Below, one piece after another: positions 1-8,009 of a stretch of 64,000 bases of DNA. The first letter of the stretch is position 1. Each line of letters begins with the position of its first letter. The notes under the pieces are model-generated. The model did no database searches and had not been told where the DNA came from. It saw only the letters and a program-made list of their open reading frames with translations. This DNA comes from Bacillus sp. ZZV12-4809 (GTDB lineage: Bacteria > Bacillota > Bacilli > Bacillales > Cytobacillaceae), in the NCBI RefSeq assembly GCF_009849585.1, contig NZ_VCRN01000007.1, forward strand, positions 62,001 through 126,000, written 5' to 3'. The translations under genes and the position numbers were made by a program.

Positions 1-374
1 AAATAGCCCAAGGTGCTGTGCCTCTCCGAATCGAGCTGACCGGAGGACAAATCAATGAAACTCTTTTTAGTAACCTTCATACTAATCGGATGGATCCTGC
101 CCGGGATGTTGTAAGGTCAGTTGAATCCAGGTCCTATGCCGGGCAAGGAACAGCTAAATGGGAACCAATAAATCAGCTGGAACGTAAAAAAGGCAGTGTC
201 ACAATTGATAATATTTTATACGGCCGCTATGCAGGAGAGCTGCAGATTACTTTAGCAGATCTCCCCCGGGATGAACGCGTGAATGTAATCGCCAGAGTAA
301 TAGAAGAAGATATGCCCCTGCTTGATCACATTAAGGCAGGAACTAAATTTCAATTAATAGTGAGGGATAAATAA
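1..374 (+). CDS. MupG-type (DUF871) protein, C-terminal part
   Basis: The reading frame is open from the left edge, so only about the last 124 residues are present and the true start lies outside. The segment resembles the C-terminal cyclophilin-like domain of the DUF871/MupG family: [28 protein letters not shown] and [13 protein letters not shown] are typical blocks. MupG is a 6-phospho-N-acetylmuramidase that splits MurNAc-6-phosphate-GlcNAc inside the cell during peptidoglycan recycling. The stop overlaps the ATG of murQ by one base, and MurQ acts on the MurNAc-6-phosphate that MupG would release, so the pairing makes metabolic sense. The catalytic barrel is outside the window and cannot be checked. 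Confidence 0.75.
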   Translation, partial: IAQGAVPLRIELTGGQINETLFSNLHTNRMDPARDVVRSVESRSYAGQGTAKWEPINQLERKKGSVTIDNILYGRYAGELQITLADLPRDERVNVIARVIEEDMPLLDHIKAGTKFQLIVRDK

Positions 375-1273
375 TGAATATTACAAAGCTTAATACTGAG
401 CAGCGGAACCCAAAAACAATGGAAATTGATTTAATGTCAACAGAAGAAATTATTACAATCATTAATCAGGAGGATACAATAGTTCCTAATGCCATCGCGA
501 GAGAAATCCCCCACATTGTAAAAGTGGTGGATGAAATTACGGAGAGCTTTAAAAAAGGAGGCCGCCTAATTTACGTGGGAGCCGGCACCTCAGGACGCCT
601 TGGCATTATCGATGCTTCAGAATGCCCGCCAACATACGGAACAGATCCTGAGATGGTTGTCGGGATTATTGCCGGGGGCAAGGAAGCCATGACTGAGGCG
701 GTTGAAGGCGCTGAGGATAACAGTGAGCAGGGGCGCCAGGATGTTGCAGATATTCAAATATCGGACAAGGATGTGCTTGTAGGCATTGCGGCGAGCGGCC
801 GTACGCCGTACACGATCGGAGCTCTTCAATACGGGAATGAAGTCGGTGCAGTTACGGTTGCTGTCGCCTGCACCAAAGACCCTGAAATGGGAAAAGTCGC
901 TAAATATACGATAGCACCCATCACTGGTCCTGAAGTGGTTACCGGCTCCACAAGAATGAAAGCAGGCACTGCACAAAAGCTCGTCCTGAATATGTTAACA
1001 ACAGCATCCATGATTAAGCTCGGTAAAGTGTACGGCAATTTAATGGTTGATGTGCAAATGACAAACGAGAAGCTGTTTAAACGCGCAGAAAGCATCGTCA
1101 AAATGGCTACAGGTGCATCTGATGAAGAAGCCCGGACCGCACTTAAAGAACAAAACTATCATACAAAAGCTGCCATTCTTCAGATATTAACAGGACTAAA
1201 AGGTGAAGCAGCAGCCGAGCTTCTGAAAAAGCATAATGGCTACCTGAGGGAAGCTGCTGCAGATACAAAATAA
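374..1273 (+). CDS. murQ: N-acetylmuramic acid 6-phosphate etherase MurQ
   Basis: Cleaves the lactyl ether of MurNAc-6-phosphate to give GlcNAc-6-phosphate and D-lactate in cytoplasmic cell-wall recycling. The 299-residue length is normal for the family. The SIS sugar-phosphate fold shows in [20 protein letters not shown] (about residues 68-87), and a second acidic block, VEGAEDN, corresponds to the region holding the other catalytic glutamate. The ATG overlaps the preceding stop (TAATG), so the two genes are translationally coupled. The product feeds NagA and NagB encoded just downstream in a separate transcription unit. Confidence 0.95.
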   Translation: MNITKLNTEQRNPKTMEIDLMSTEEIITIINQEDTIVPNAIAREIPHIVKVVDEITESFKKGGRLIYVGAGTSGRLGIIDASECPPTYGTDPEMVVGIIAGGKEAMTEAVEGAEDNSEQGRQDVADIQISDKDVLVGIAASGRTPYTIGALQYGNEVGAVTVAVACTKDPEMGKVAKYTIAPITGPEVVTGSTRMKAGTAQKLVLNMLTTASMIKLGKVYGNLMVDVQMTNEKLFKRAESIVKMATGASDEEARTALKEQNYHTKAAILQILTGLKGEAAAELLKKHNGYLREAAADTK

Positions 1274-1313
1274 TCATTTTTGGTATGTATTTCTTCTAAA
1301 ACTCAAATAAATA

Positions 1314-1349
1314 GGATAGAACGCGTTCAATCGCCTTCTATCCTTTTTT
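1314..1349 (+). terminator. Rho-independent terminator after murQ
   Basis: An 8-bp stem GGATAGAA/TTCTATCC (1314-1321 with 1336-1343) is followed by six T. It separates the murQ unit from the nag operon. Confidence 0.8.
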
Positions 1350-1350
1350 A

Positions 1351-1366
1351 GTTGTATAGACCAAAT
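1351..1366 (+). promoter_or_regulatory. Candidate NagR operator, upstream copy
   Basis: GTTGTATAGACCAAAT resembles the GntR/HutC-family amino-sugar operator (DasR/NagR type, centred on GTNTAGACCA). It lies about 40 bp upstream of a second, similar site and of the nagA promoter. The assignment is by resemblance to the known consensus plus presence of nagR in the same operon. Confidence 0.5.
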
Positions 1367-1390
1367 AGCATCAGAGAGTTAAATCCACTC

Positions 1391-1427
1391 AACTGGTATA
1401 GACATCTAAACTCAAACCTTTTATAAT
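1391..1427 (+). promoter_or_regulatory. nagA promoter with overlapping NagR operator
   Basis: A -35 TAGACA (1399-1404) and a -10 TATAAT (1422-1427) are 17 bp apart. The -35 is embedded in AACTGGTATAGACATCT, a good match to the DasR/NagR operator type, so a bound repressor would cover the -35. GlcN-6-P/GlcNAc-6-P induction is known for NagR of B. subtilis. Confidence 0.65.
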
Positions 1428-1459
1428 AAAGGTATCATTCAAACGGAGATGATTTGAAA

Positions 1460-2650
1460 ATGAGCCGTCTTTTACTGAAAAACGCCAGAATCCTTCTGGA
1501 AAACAGCACGATTGATAAAGGGTTTATTTTAATAGAAAATGAGCAGATCCTGCAGACTGGACCTTTAGAGGAGCTTCCTTTCATTGGCCAGGATACAGAA
1601 ACGATAGAACTTTCACCTGAGCATACAATCTGCCCGGGATTTATTGATGTCCATATACATGGTGCTGGCGGTGCCGATACAATGGATGCAACATTTGAAG
1701 CACTGAACACGATGGCCGGCGTTTTGCCTGAAGAAGGAACTACAAGCTTCCTGGCAACAACCATCACACAGGAAAAAGAAAAAATAGAAGCTGCACTGAT
1801 CAATGCGGCTCGCTTCCAAAAAGAACAAAGTACTCCCGGCAAGGCTGAAGTTATCGGAATCCACCTGGAGGGCCCCTTTATTAACGAAGCAAGAGGCGGA
1901 GCCCAGCCGAAGGATCATATCCTCGAGCCTGATATTGAACTCTTTAAGCGCTGGCAGGAAGCAGCGGACGGAACCATCAAGCTGATCACACTTGCACCTG
2001 AAAAAGCAAATGGCTATGAATTTATACGCTATTTAAGTGAAAATGGGGTTGTTCCTTCAATTGGCCATAGTGATGCCGTTTTTACCGAAATGGAGAAAGC
2101 GGTTCAGTCGGGAGCTAAACAGGTGACCCATCTTTTTAACGGAATGAGAGGCATGCATCACCGTGAACCTGGTGTTGCCGGTGCTTCGCTTTTATTTAAA
2201 GAATTGATTGTTGAAATGATTGCTGACGGAATTCATGTCCGTCCGGAGATGATTAAGCTTGCACTGAACGCAAAAGGCGCAGATGGAATGATTCTGATAA
2301 CAGATTCCATGAGAGCCAAATGCCTGAAAAATGGCCATTATGACCTTGGCGGACAGGATGTAAAGGTTGAAAATGGCCAGGCCCTGCTTGCTGATGGCAC
2401 ATTAGCTGGAAGTATTTTGAAAATGAAAGACTCCATTAAAAATATGATGGACTTTACAGATATCCAGCTGTCTGAAGCTGTCCGGCTTGCGAGCATCAAT
2501 CCAGCCAAACAGCTCAATATTTTCGACCGGAAAGGGAGCATTTCAGAAGGCAAGGATGCAGACCTGGTTGTACTCGATCAGAACCTTGAGGTTGCCATGA
2601 CCTTCTGCAGAGGCGTCAAAGCCTTTGAACGTGAGGTGAATGGGAATTGA
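1460..2650 (+). CDS. nagA: N-acetylglucosamine-6-phosphate deacetylase NagA
   Basis: Removes acetate from GlcNAc-6-phosphate in the cytoplasm, giving GlcN-6-phosphate for NagB. The amidohydrolase fold shows in DVHIHGAGG (first metal pair), HLEGPFINEARGG (metal glutamate), SIGHSDA, VTHLFNGM and ITDSM (catalytic Asp). About 396 residues, as usual. Start choice is uncertain: ATG 1460 lies 11 nt after GGAG, while a TTG six bases upstream (1454) lies 5 nt after it; I prefer the ATG. First gene of nagA-nagB-nagR, with its end overlapping nagB. Confidence 0.95.
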   Translation: MSRLLLKNARILLENSTIDKGFILIENEQILQTGPLEELPFIGQDTETIELSPEHTICPGFIDVHIHGAGGADTMDATFEALNTMAGVLPEEGTTSFLATTITQEKEKIEAALINAARFQKEQSTPGKAEVIGIHLEGPFINEARGGAQPKDHILEPDIELFKRWQEAADGTIKLITLAPEKANGYEFIRYLSENGVVPSIGHSDAVFTEMEKAVQSGAKQVTHLFNGMRGMHHREPGVAGASLLFKELIVEMIADGIHVRPEMIKLALNAKGADGMILITDSMRAKCLKNGHYDLGGQDVKVENGQALLADGTLAGSILKMKDSIKNMMDFTDIQLSEAVRLASINPAKQLNIFDRKGSISEGKDADLVVLDQNLEVAMTFCRGVKAFEREVNGN

Positions 2651-3381
2651 ACATCATTCGAGCTGCCGATTATCACGATATGAGCCGCAAAGCTGCCAGG
2701 CTGATGATTGATAAAGTTCGCCGGCAGCCTGATATGACATTAGGGCTAGCAACCGGCAGTACACCAAAAGGCGTCTATGCCGAGCTGATTAAGGATCACC
2801 AGGAAAATGGCACTTCTTATGAAAAAGTCACGACCATTAATTTGGACGAATATATCAGCCTGCCCCCTTCTGATCCAAATAGCTACAGGCATTTCATGAA
2901 TAGCGAACTATTTAGCCATCTGGATATAAAGATGGAAAACACACATCTTCCCAATGGAGCCGCAAAGGATATCTCCAGGGAATGTAAACGGTATGAGCAG
3001 CTGATCAAGGACCTGGTGGATATTGATCTGCAGCTGCTGGGAATCGGACAAAACGGGCATATCGGATTCAATGAACCGGGAACCGCCTTTAACAGCCGTA
3101 CTCATGTCGTGGACCTTACGGAAAGTACGCGTAAGGCTAACGCAAGATTTTTCAATTCTATAGAAGAGGTTCCGGCTAAAGCCATTACAATGGGAATCGC
3201 TTCGATTCTTGATAGCCGGGAAATCATCCTGCTCGCTTCAGGTTCAGCCAAGGCAGAAGCTATCAGACAATTGGTGTATGGAGAGCCTGATGAACAGTTC
3301 CCTGCATCCGCTTTGAAGCTTCATACAAATGTGACCATCTTCGCCGATGAAGAAGCACTCAGACTCGTCAGTCAGGATTGA
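2647..3381 (+). CDS. nagB: Glucosamine-6-phosphate deaminase NagB
   Basis: Converts GlcN-6-phosphate to fructose-6-phosphate and ammonium, sending amino sugar into glycolysis. 244 residues; phosphate loop LATGSTPKGVY, catalytic Asp in NLDEY and the GIGQNGHIGFNEPG block are all present. The TTG start gives the normal N-terminus (MNIIRAADY) and overlaps the nagA stop by four bases, with GAGGTGA 8-14 bases upstream, so translation is coupled to nagA. Confidence 0.95.
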   Translation: MNIIRAADYHDMSRKAARLMIDKVRRQPDMTLGLATGSTPKGVYAELIKDHQENGTSYEKVTTINLDEYISLPPSDPNSYRHFMNSELFSHLDIKMENTHLPNGAAKDISRECKRYEQLIKDLVDIDLQLLGIGQNGHIGFNEPGTAFNSRTHVVDLTESTRKANARFFNSIEEVPAKAITMGIASILDSREIILLASGSAKAEAIRQLVYGEPDEQFPASALKLHTNVTIFADEEALRLVSQD

Positions 3382-3413
3382 TGATCTGTACTAATAGTGA
3401 TAGGAGAATTTCC

Positions 3414-4145
3414 ATGATCGATAAGCAATCACCCATCCCGATATATCACCAATTAGAAGAGTATATTAAACAATTAATAGAAAACGGCAGCTTAAAGCCT
3501 GACGAAGCCATTCCTTCTGAACGCGAGTATTCGGAGCAATATCAGATTAGCCGGATGACAGTCAGACAGGCTTTAAATAATCTTGTTAATGATGGCTATC
3601 TTTACAGGCAAAAAGGCCGCGGAACTTTTGTCAACAAGCAGAAGGTGGAGCAAAAGCTTCAGGGACTCACCAGCTTTACTGAAGATATGAAAGAGCGCGG
3701 CATGGTCCCGAGCAGCCGCCTTATCTCATTTGAAATCATCCCGGCCGAGCCTCAGCTGGCTAGAAAGCTTGATATAAAAGAAAACACACCCGTATATGAA
3801 ATTAAACGGGTGCGGATGGCAGATAATCTGCCAATGGCGCTGGAAACCACCTACTTGCCTGCTAATCTCGTTAAAGGGCTTACGGAAGAAATTATCAATA
3901 AGTCACTTTATCAGTATATTGAAGAAAAACTGTCTCTAACCATAAGAGAAGCGACCCAGCAGATTGAAGCCTCAATCGCTAAGGAAACGGAGGTAAACCA
4001 CCTGCAGGTAGATCCTGGATCTCCTGTACTCCTAATTGCCCGAACTTCCATTTTAGAGGATGGCACACCTTTTGAGCTTGTAAAATCAGCATACCGCGCA
4101 GACCGCTACAAATTCGTTCATTCGATGCAGCGTGCTGCAAAATAG
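3414..4145 (+). CDS. nagR: GntR/HutC-family repressor NagR (YvoA)
   Basis: Transcriptional repressor of amino-sugar genes. N-terminal winged helix (about residues 1-75, including SEREYSEQYQISRMTVRQAL) and C-terminal UTRA/HutC effector domain (ISFEIIPAEPQLARKL, VYEIKRVRMADNLPMALE). 243 residues, the same as B. subtilis NagR. A longer frame opens at 3378, but the ATG at 3414 has AGGAG at a 7-nt spacing and matches the family N-terminus. It is the last gene of the nag operon and probably regulates it through the sites upstream of nagA. Confidence 0.92.
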   Translation: MIDKQSPIPIYHQLEEYIKQLIENGSLKPDEAIPSEREYSEQYQISRMTVRQALNNLVNDGYLYRQKGRGTFVNKQKVEQKLQGLTSFTEDMKERGMVPSSRLISFEIIPAEPQLARKLDIKENTPVYEIKRVRMADNLPMALETTYLPANLVKGLTEEIINKSLYQYIEEKLSLTIREATQQIEASIAKETEVNHLQVDPGSPVLLIARTSILEDGTPFELVKSAYRADRYKFVHSMQRAAK

Positions 4146-4182
4146 GAGAAAGCCCCTTAGGGTTTTCTCCTATTTTCATTTT
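4141..4182 (+). terminator. Terminator after nagR
   Basis: Stem AATAGGAGAAA with TTTTCTCCTATT around GCCCCTTAGGG, followed by a T-rich stretch; begins in the nagR stop codon. Confidence 0.8.
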
Positions 4183-4207
4183 ACCATGTCCATTTGGAAG
4201 GTTTGTC

Positions 4208-4216
4208 CATATTATA
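4208..4216 (+). promoter_or_regulatory. Possible sporulation-type -10 element
   Basis: CATATTATA matches the CATANNNTA -10 of late mother-cell (sigma-K/sigma-E) promoters and lies 38 bp before the amidase start. I could not place a convincing -35, so this is weak and rests partly on the CwlC-like product. Confidence 0.3.
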
Positions 4217-4253
4217 AATATGAAAGTATTTTTTATATGAAAGGAGCGATTAG

Positions 4254-4919
4254 ATGAAGATCATATTGGATGCCGGACATGGTTATAGCACCCCAGGCAA
4301 ACGGAGCCCCGACGGAATGAGAGAATATGAATTCAACCGTGCGGTGGCAGAACTGGCAAAGGAGATGCTGGTAAAGCATCAAAACACAGAGGTTGTCTTT
4401 GCCCATTCCGATGAACGGGACGTACCGCTTGCCGAGAGGACTGCACTGGCAAATAAACAAAACGCCGACTGCTATGTGTCCATCCATGCCAATGCTAACG
4501 GAACTGGCGGATGGAACAGTGCAGGGGGAATCGAAACATACGTCTACCCTTCAAAGCCCCGTGAAGCACTCTCATTAGCCCAAAAGATACAGCGAAACTT
4601 AATCAGTTCTACAGGCTTGCGGGACCGGGGAGTCAAAACAGCTGATTTCCAGGTTCTTCGCGAGACAAAAATGACAGCTGTACTGGTTGAATGCGGATTT
4701 ATGACCAATAAAGAAGAAGCTTCCCTTCTCCGGACTCCCCTCTTCCGGAAACGCTGTGCACAAGCCATTGTAAAAGCAATCGCCGAACAATACGGATTAA
4801 AAAAGAATCATAGAATCAAACAATATAAAGTTCAAGTTGCCTTTTCCGAAAAGCAGCTTGCCGAGAAGCTTGCCGGGAATCTGAAGAAGGACGGCTTTAA
4901 TGCCACTATTATTGAATAA
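4254..4919 (+). CDS. N-acetylmuramoyl-L-alanine amidase, CwlC-like
   Basis: Zinc amidase (Amidase_3) that would cut the MurNAc-L-Ala bond of peptidoglycan. Zinc ligands and catalytic residues are visible: H in DAGHG, E in REYEFN, H in SIHANA and E in VECGFMTN. After residue about 185 a basic linker leads to a short SPOR-like unit (YKVQVAFSEKQLAEKLAGNL). The 221-residue size, absence of a signal peptide and domain order resemble CwlC, a mother-cell-lysis amidase exported late in sporulation; phage endolysins share the design but no phage genes are near. It stands alone between two terminators. Confidence 0.8.
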   Translation: MKIILDAGHGYSTPGKRSPDGMREYEFNRAVAELAKEMLVKHQNTEVVFAHSDERDVPLAERTALANKQNADCYVSIHANANGTGGWNSAGGIETYVYPSKPREALSLAQKIQRNLISSTGLRDRGVKTADFQVLRETKMTAVLVECGFMTNKEEASLLRTPLFRKRCAQAIVKAIAEQYGLKKNHRIKQYKVQVAFSEKQLAEKLAGNLKKDGFNATIIE

Positions 4920-4921
4920 AG

Positions 4922-4953
4922 AAAAAAGCCAGCATAACGAATGCTGGCTTTTT
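4922..4953. terminator. Bidirectional terminator, amidase / yvlD
   Basis: AAAAAGCCAGCAT, 5-nt loop, ATGCTGGCTTTTT: a perfect stem with A-tract and T-tract, serving the convergent genes. Confidence 0.85.
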
Positions 4954-4961
4954 AGCGCATT

Positions 4962-5321
4962 TTACTTTTCCCTCGCCGGTTCCAGGATTGCTTTTTGAAT
5001 GACCAGATTAACAATGGACATAATCACTGACACAAGAATTGCTGTGCCAAACCCGGCTATTTCAAATGAATCACCCATAAAACCATCCGTGATCATAAGC
5101 GTGACAGCATTAATCACAAACAGAAACAAACCTAGAGTTAAAACAGTGACAGGAAGAGTTAAAATAATCAGGATTGGCTTCACCAGAATGTTGAGGATGG
5201 AAAGCATGAAGCTGGCACCAACAGCAGCTCCAAATCCCGACAAGTAAAACGAATCCTTAAAGAAACCTGCGATCGCAACAAATAGGACCGCATTAATCAA
5301 AATTCCCAGAATCCATCTCAT
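4962..5321 (-). CDS. yvlD: YvlD-type phage-holin-like membrane protein
   Basis: 119 residues with four hydrophobic segments covering nearly all of the chain (starting MRWILGILINAVLFVAIAGF). Belongs to the small 'phage holin family 4' proteins, of which YvlD is the Bacillus member; the name is structural and no holin role is implied. Last gene of a yvlA-B-C-D block; its start lies 3 bp after the yvlC stop. In B. subtilis the block belongs to the sigma-W envelope-stress regulon and affects resistance to lantibiotic-type damage. Confidence 0.85.
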   Translation of the reverse strand: MRWILGILINAVLFVAIAGFFKDSFYLSGFGAAVGASFMLSILNILVKPILIILTLPVTVLTLGLFLFVINAVTLMITDGFMGDSFEIAGFGTAILVSVIMSIVNLVIQKAILEPAREK

Positions 5322-5324
5322 TTC

Positions 5325-5519
5325 CTACAGCACCTCTTCATTCGGGAGAACGAACACAAGCAGCGCATAGATGAGTGTCATCGGAAAGACGCCTGTTGTA
5401 AATAATAAAACAATGAAAAGTACTCTGAGTATGGTAGCGTCTATACCAATCGCTTTTGATAAGCCGCCCAATACCCCCGCTAATTTTCGGTTACTGCGGG
5501 AGCGAATTAATTTGTTCAT
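5325..5519 (-). CDS. yvlC: PspC-domain membrane protein YvlC
   Basis: 64 residues, all PspC domain: basic N-terminus (MNKLIRSRSNRKLAGVLGGL) followed by a hydrophobic helix and PNEEVL end. PspC proteins act in membrane-stress (phage-shock) responses, often as partners of PspA. Third gene of the yvl operon, with GGAGG upstream. Confidence 0.88.
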   Translation of the reverse strand: MNKLIRSRSNRKLAGVLGGLSKAIGIDATILRVLFIVLLFTTGVFPMTLIYALLVFVLPNEEVL

Positions 5520-5568
5520 TAAGAATCCCTCCTAACTATAAAAGCGGAAGGCGCCAGGCCCACCCGTT

Positions 5569-6678
5569 TTACAGGGCTGCTGACCGCTTGATCGTGATGG
5601 CACCTGTCTTTGAGTCAGCCCGCAGCTTAAGTCCGCTTCCGCTTTCTTTCACAGACTTAAAACGCAGCAGTTTCTGGATCACTTCGCTCTTTTCTTCTAT
5701 TACTTCAATCCCCTCAATGTCTGGATGGAAACTGCCCAGATTGGTGCGAAGCTCCCCGCTGACAGCAGCGAAATCTGGAACAAACAGATCAATGCTGCCT
5801 GTAGCTGCCTTCGCTTCAATCCATTCACAGCGTTCATTTTCAGCCCTGCATGTCACATTTCCATTAAAAGACTGGAGTTCAGCTTTTTTGAAGTCTCCCT
5901 GAGCCAGTATAGCTCCATTTAACGTTTCAGCTTCCACATAATCAATCCGGCAATTTTGAATGGTAATTTGTCCGTTGGCAGTTTCAGCCTCGACATTTTT
6001 GCTGTTCAAATCACTAATCGTTATCTTTCCATTAGCTGTTTTAGCCTTAAAGTTTTCCACTGATAAGCTTTGACTTTCAATTGGGCCATTAAACATGCGG
6101 ATTTTCACATTTTCATATTCAGACTTTGGAATATAAATGACCGCTTCAAGCTTCATCCATTTTTGCTGAGTTGAAAACCTCAGCCTTTGGCCTTCAATGG
6201 CAAAAATAACATCCTTCAGAAAGTTTCTGCGTGCTTCATCCTGATCATCCACACGATAGACCTTGGCTTTGCATTCAACACGCACATCATTTTGCTCCCA
6301 TGGAATGACCTTAACGGTTCCATTCGCAACATCAATATCCAGATCTTTTAAGTATGCGTCTGCATGCTGGAATATATGAGAAATTTCAACGCTTTTCCCA
6401 AAGTTAAAATCTAGATCCAGATCCTTCACTTTCTTAAAAGCAGACTCAACAAAGTCAATTATTTTTTCCTTGGCACTATGATGTTTTGAACTGTAAGCTT
6501 CCCCTTTTTTAGCTTCCTCAAACTTTACTTCTGCAGATAGCTCTTTAATTAAATCCTCCTGCTTCTGCTCCACCGTCTGATTTGTTTGTTCAAGCTGTTC
6601 CAGCAGAGTTAAAGCTTCATCAACCGTAAGCTTTCCATCCTCAACCATTTTCAAAATACGTTTGCGTTCCTCTTTCAT
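5569..6678 (-). CDS. yvlB: DUF4097 beta-helix protein YvlB
   Basis: 369 residues. The N-terminus (ERKRILKMVEDGKLTVDEALTLLEQL) is the short SHOCT-like helix pair typical of YvlB and LiaG-like proteins; after a charged linker comes a DUF4097 adhesin-type beta region made of repeated strands (VENFKAKTANGKITISDL, VEAETANGQITIQN, VEAETLNGAILAQG). No signal peptide or membrane segment, so probably cytoplasmic and held near the membrane by its partners. Function unknown; operon position ties it to sigma-W envelope stress. Confidence 0.88.
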   Translation of the reverse strand: MKEERKRILKMVEDGKLTVDEALTLLEQLEQTNQTVEQKQEDLIKELSAEVKFEEAKKGEAYSSKHHSAKEKIIDFVESAFKKVKDLDLDFNFGKSVEISHIFQHADAYLKDLDIDVANGTVKVIPWEQNDVRVECKAKVYRVDDQDEARRNFLKDVIFAIEGQRLRFSTQQKWMKLEAVIYIPKSEYENVKIRMFNGPIESQSLSVENFKAKTANGKITISDLNSKNVEAETANGQITIQNCRIDYVEAETLNGAILAQGDFKKAELQSFNGNVTCRAENERCEWIEAKAATGSIDLFVPDFAAVSGELRTNLGSFHPDIEGIEVIEEKSEVIQKLLRFKSVKESGSGLKLRADSKTGAITIKRSAAL

Positions 6679-6701
6679 TTTCTCGCCCTCCTCTATTAGT
6701 T

Positions 6702-7016
6702 CTATTCCTGTATCAGGACTTTTACCCCTTTAATGATATTCCATATAAATACAATTAACAGCAGAATGATTGTGATGCCGGCAGCTGCAAGAAAAAGAAA
6801 CGGAATTCCCTGATCGTTTACTGCAAACTGGGTTACCCCTGCAACTACAATAAACGGAACAGGAACCAGCGGGATCAAATGTGATAAGAAGGCCCTTTTG
6901 GCATGCCGCTTCACTTCCATATCTTCTGATGCAAAAAATACAATGAGCGGGAATATAAATCCTGCAAACATAATGCTAAAATAGCTTAAGGCAGACAGAA
7001 CCTTTCTAGTTTCCAA
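6702..7016 (-). CDS. yvlA: DUF4870 membrane protein YvlA
   Basis: 104 residues with three membrane helices and the DUF4870 pattern (FPLIVFFASEDMEVKRHAKRAFLSH). TTG start with AAGGAG nine bases upstream. First gene of the yvl block and directly downstream of a near-consensus sigma-W promoter. Its molecular role is not known. Confidence 0.82.
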   Translation of the reverse strand: METRKVLSALSYFSIMFAGFIFPLIVFFASEDMEVKRHAKRAFLSHLIPLVPVPFIVVAGVTQFAVNDQGIPFLFLAAAGITIILLLIVFIWNIIKGVKVLIQE

Positions 7017-7136
7017 TGTACTCAGCTCCTTTATCGCAGTCCTCCGGGCAGTACCCCCAGCCCGTAAAGGCCCGATTGGTTCAACTCAATAAGCGGTGAA
7101 TAAGGAACCCTCAGATTGAAGCTTCACCTTATCTGT

Positions 7137-7165
7137 TATACGAAATTGGAGCGTTAAAAGTTTCA
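7137..7165 (-). promoter_or_regulatory. Sigma-W promoter of yvlABCD
   Basis: On the minus strand TGAAAC (7165-7160), a 17-bp spacer, then CGTATA (7142-7137). This is the known ECF sigma-W consensus and lies about 120 bp upstream of yvlA, the first gene of a block that belongs to the sigma-W regulon in B. subtilis. Confidence 0.8.
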
Positions 7166-7277
7166 GCCTCTTCTTCATTATAAAAAATCAAAGGAGCATT
7201 TACCTCAATAATATTAAAAATACATCTGCAGACTGAGGGGTTTCATAGCCTCAAGTCTCATAGCTTCTTTTATTATA

Positions 7278-7308
7278 AAAAACCGCCTTTCCTGAAAAGA
7301 CGGTTTTA
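7278..7308 (-). terminator. Terminator of the 114-residue coiled-coil gene
   Basis: Minus-strand AAAACCG ... CGGTTTT stem followed by further T residues. Confidence 0.75.
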
Positions 7309-7318
7309 TCGATAAGTC

Positions 7319-7663
7319 CTATTTATAGGCAGCAGCCAGGTCAGTGCGAGGCGCTTCCTTCTTTTTCACTTCGTCAATTTTATTGACAAACATCAGGAAT
7401 ACTTTTCGTTTTTCATCCAAATCACGTATGTACTCTTTCAATTCGTTATATTTCTCTTCAAAAGGCCTATGATACATTTCCCGTATATTATCAATAATTT
7501 CTTCGTTCACAGTAGACTGGATAACCTGCTTGGTAATTCCATATTTATAGGAATATACTTTCAGCTCTTTTTTAACATCTTCGTATTCATTATTAATTTG
7601 GTCCAATACTTCAGAAATATCCTCTTTCCATTCTTCCAGTGACTTCGCTAAATAATCCTCCAT
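7319..7663 (-). CDS. Hypothetical charged helical protein
   Basis: 114 residues, not recognised. It is rich in Glu, Lys and Asp with long helical stretches (EEWKEDISEVLDQINNEY, EEKYNELKEYIRDLDEKRK), no signal peptide and no membrane segment, so probably a soluble coiled-coil protein. GGGGAGG stands 4-10 bases before the ATG. It has its own terminator and no obvious operon partner. Confidence 0.7.
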   Translation of the reverse strand: MEDYLAKSLEEWKEDISEVLDQINNEYEDVKKELKVYSYKYGITKQVIQSTVNEEIIDNIREMYHRPFEEKYNELKEYIRDLDEKRKVFLMFVNKIDEVKKKEAPRTDLAAAYK

Positions 7664-7788
7664 AATGACCTCCCCTTCTGTTTCCAGACAATAGTTTCCC
7701 TTATATAGGAGTATAACGCTGCTTGGTTACACTGATTTTGCTGTAACATTACATTGTGTTATCAATTAAAGAAGGAAATATTGTCTGT

Positions 7789-7848
7789 TGAAGCAGGAGT
7801 GTAGATTTCCGCAGCAGGCACTCGCTTGTCCCGCTGCTCCCGCAGGAC
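7789..7848 (-). repeat. Degenerate Bacillus-type intergenic repeat
   Basis: The minus strand carries TCCTGCGGGAGCAGCGGGAC and nearby TAGACTCC-like text. This resembles a GC-rich intergenic repeat I know from many Bacillus genomes (CTCCTGCGGGAGCAGCGGGA). Only one damaged copy is seen here. The rest of the gap 7664-8009 holds nothing I recognise. Confidence 0.5.
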
Positions 7849-8009
7849 TTTGAATAAGCATCCACGAATAATCATCGCACGATTCGAGGATCTCTCATCT
7901 TCCGGTCCAAACCACACATAAAAATATCATATTAGGGTTATCACAGCAAAATAAGAAAACAAAGACTTGGCAGAAGCACTTTTTATAAGAATGTAAAAAG
8001 CCAAGAAAC

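Noticed and set aside
7966-8005. CTTGGC/GCCAAG inverted repeat after the GDSL gene as a terminator
   Set aside because: Six-base arms with a 28-base loop and poor T-tract; too weak to call.
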